From Lotus japonicus (lineage: Eukaryota; Streptophyta; Magnoliopsida; Fabales; Fabaceae), in contig NC_080046.1 of the NCBI RefSeq assembly GCF_012489685.1, positions 25,240,223-25,304,222 on the forward strand: DNA of 64,000 bases. The letters run 5' to 3'. The notes below the pieces were generated by a model that was not told the origin of the DNA, ran no database searches, and saw only the letters and a list, made by a program, of their open reading frames with translations. Positions 63,956 through 64,000 of this stretch are shown in pieces; position 1 is the first letter of the stretch; the number at the start of each line of letters is the position of its first letter. A program made the position numbers and the translations under genes.

Positions 63956-64000
63956 GCCTTCGCCATTTACCTTCCTTAATTTTGTCACTTTTTATTTGCA

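Overview
The window is plant nuclear DNA made almost entirely of nested LTR retrotransposons. I see no ordinary host gene, tRNA gene, rRNA gene or CRISPR array. The evidence is Ty3/gypsy chromovirus polyproteins with a chromodomain-like tail, Sirevirus-type Ty1/copia elements with an envelope-like third gene, initiator-tRNA-Met primer sites, and 5-bp target-site duplications. The Sirevirus envelope-like proteins resemble those I know from legumes, so a papilionoid legume is my best guess. That is from memory and was not checked.

Left half (1-34368). A Sirevirus on the minus strand (LTR 30423-31632, decayed gag-pol 30350-25579, intact 950-codon envelope-like gene 25134-22282) sits inside an older gypsy LTR (31633-34368). 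To its left the same stretch was split twice. A gag-only gypsy element on the plus strand lies at 11793-22018 with TSD TGGAG. A nearly intact minus-strand chromovirus runs from beyond the left edge to 11544. That chromovirus has a 100-N assembly gap (9221-9320) whose flanks repeat the same 2.2 kb of LTR, probably a false duplication. The old gypsy LTR also holds a truncated Sirevirus LTR (32722-33718).

Right half (34369-64000). An old gypsy-type gag-like coding region (35335-35550 and 63254-63955) was interrupted by a second, pol-less Sirevirus on the plus strand (35552-63253). That element was itself split by a solo gypsy LTR (36851-40508, TSD CAAAG), by a second gag-only gypsy element (45448-60266, TSD TTTGC, with another solo LTR 54969-59562, TSD ATCGT, inside its 3' LTR), and by a solo Sirevirus LTR (60901-62104, TSD TGTGA).

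How the parts work together. The gag-only elements keep LTRs, primer site, gag, a chromodomain-like remnant and polypurine tract but have no protease, RT, RNase H or integrase, so they would depend on enzymes of chromoviruses like the one at 1-11544. The most unusual content is in the 3.7-4 kb LTRs. One carries a 233-codon open frame with partial or decayed relatives in at least four other LTRs of the window. All carry, 1.1-1.6 kb before the LTR end, runs of short hairpins whose arms change in compensatory fashion between copies; in different LTRs different hairpin units have been amplified into arrays, including 9-10 copies of a C(UUCG)G tetraloop hairpin. The promoter and leader part also appears to be exchanged between LTR types as a module.
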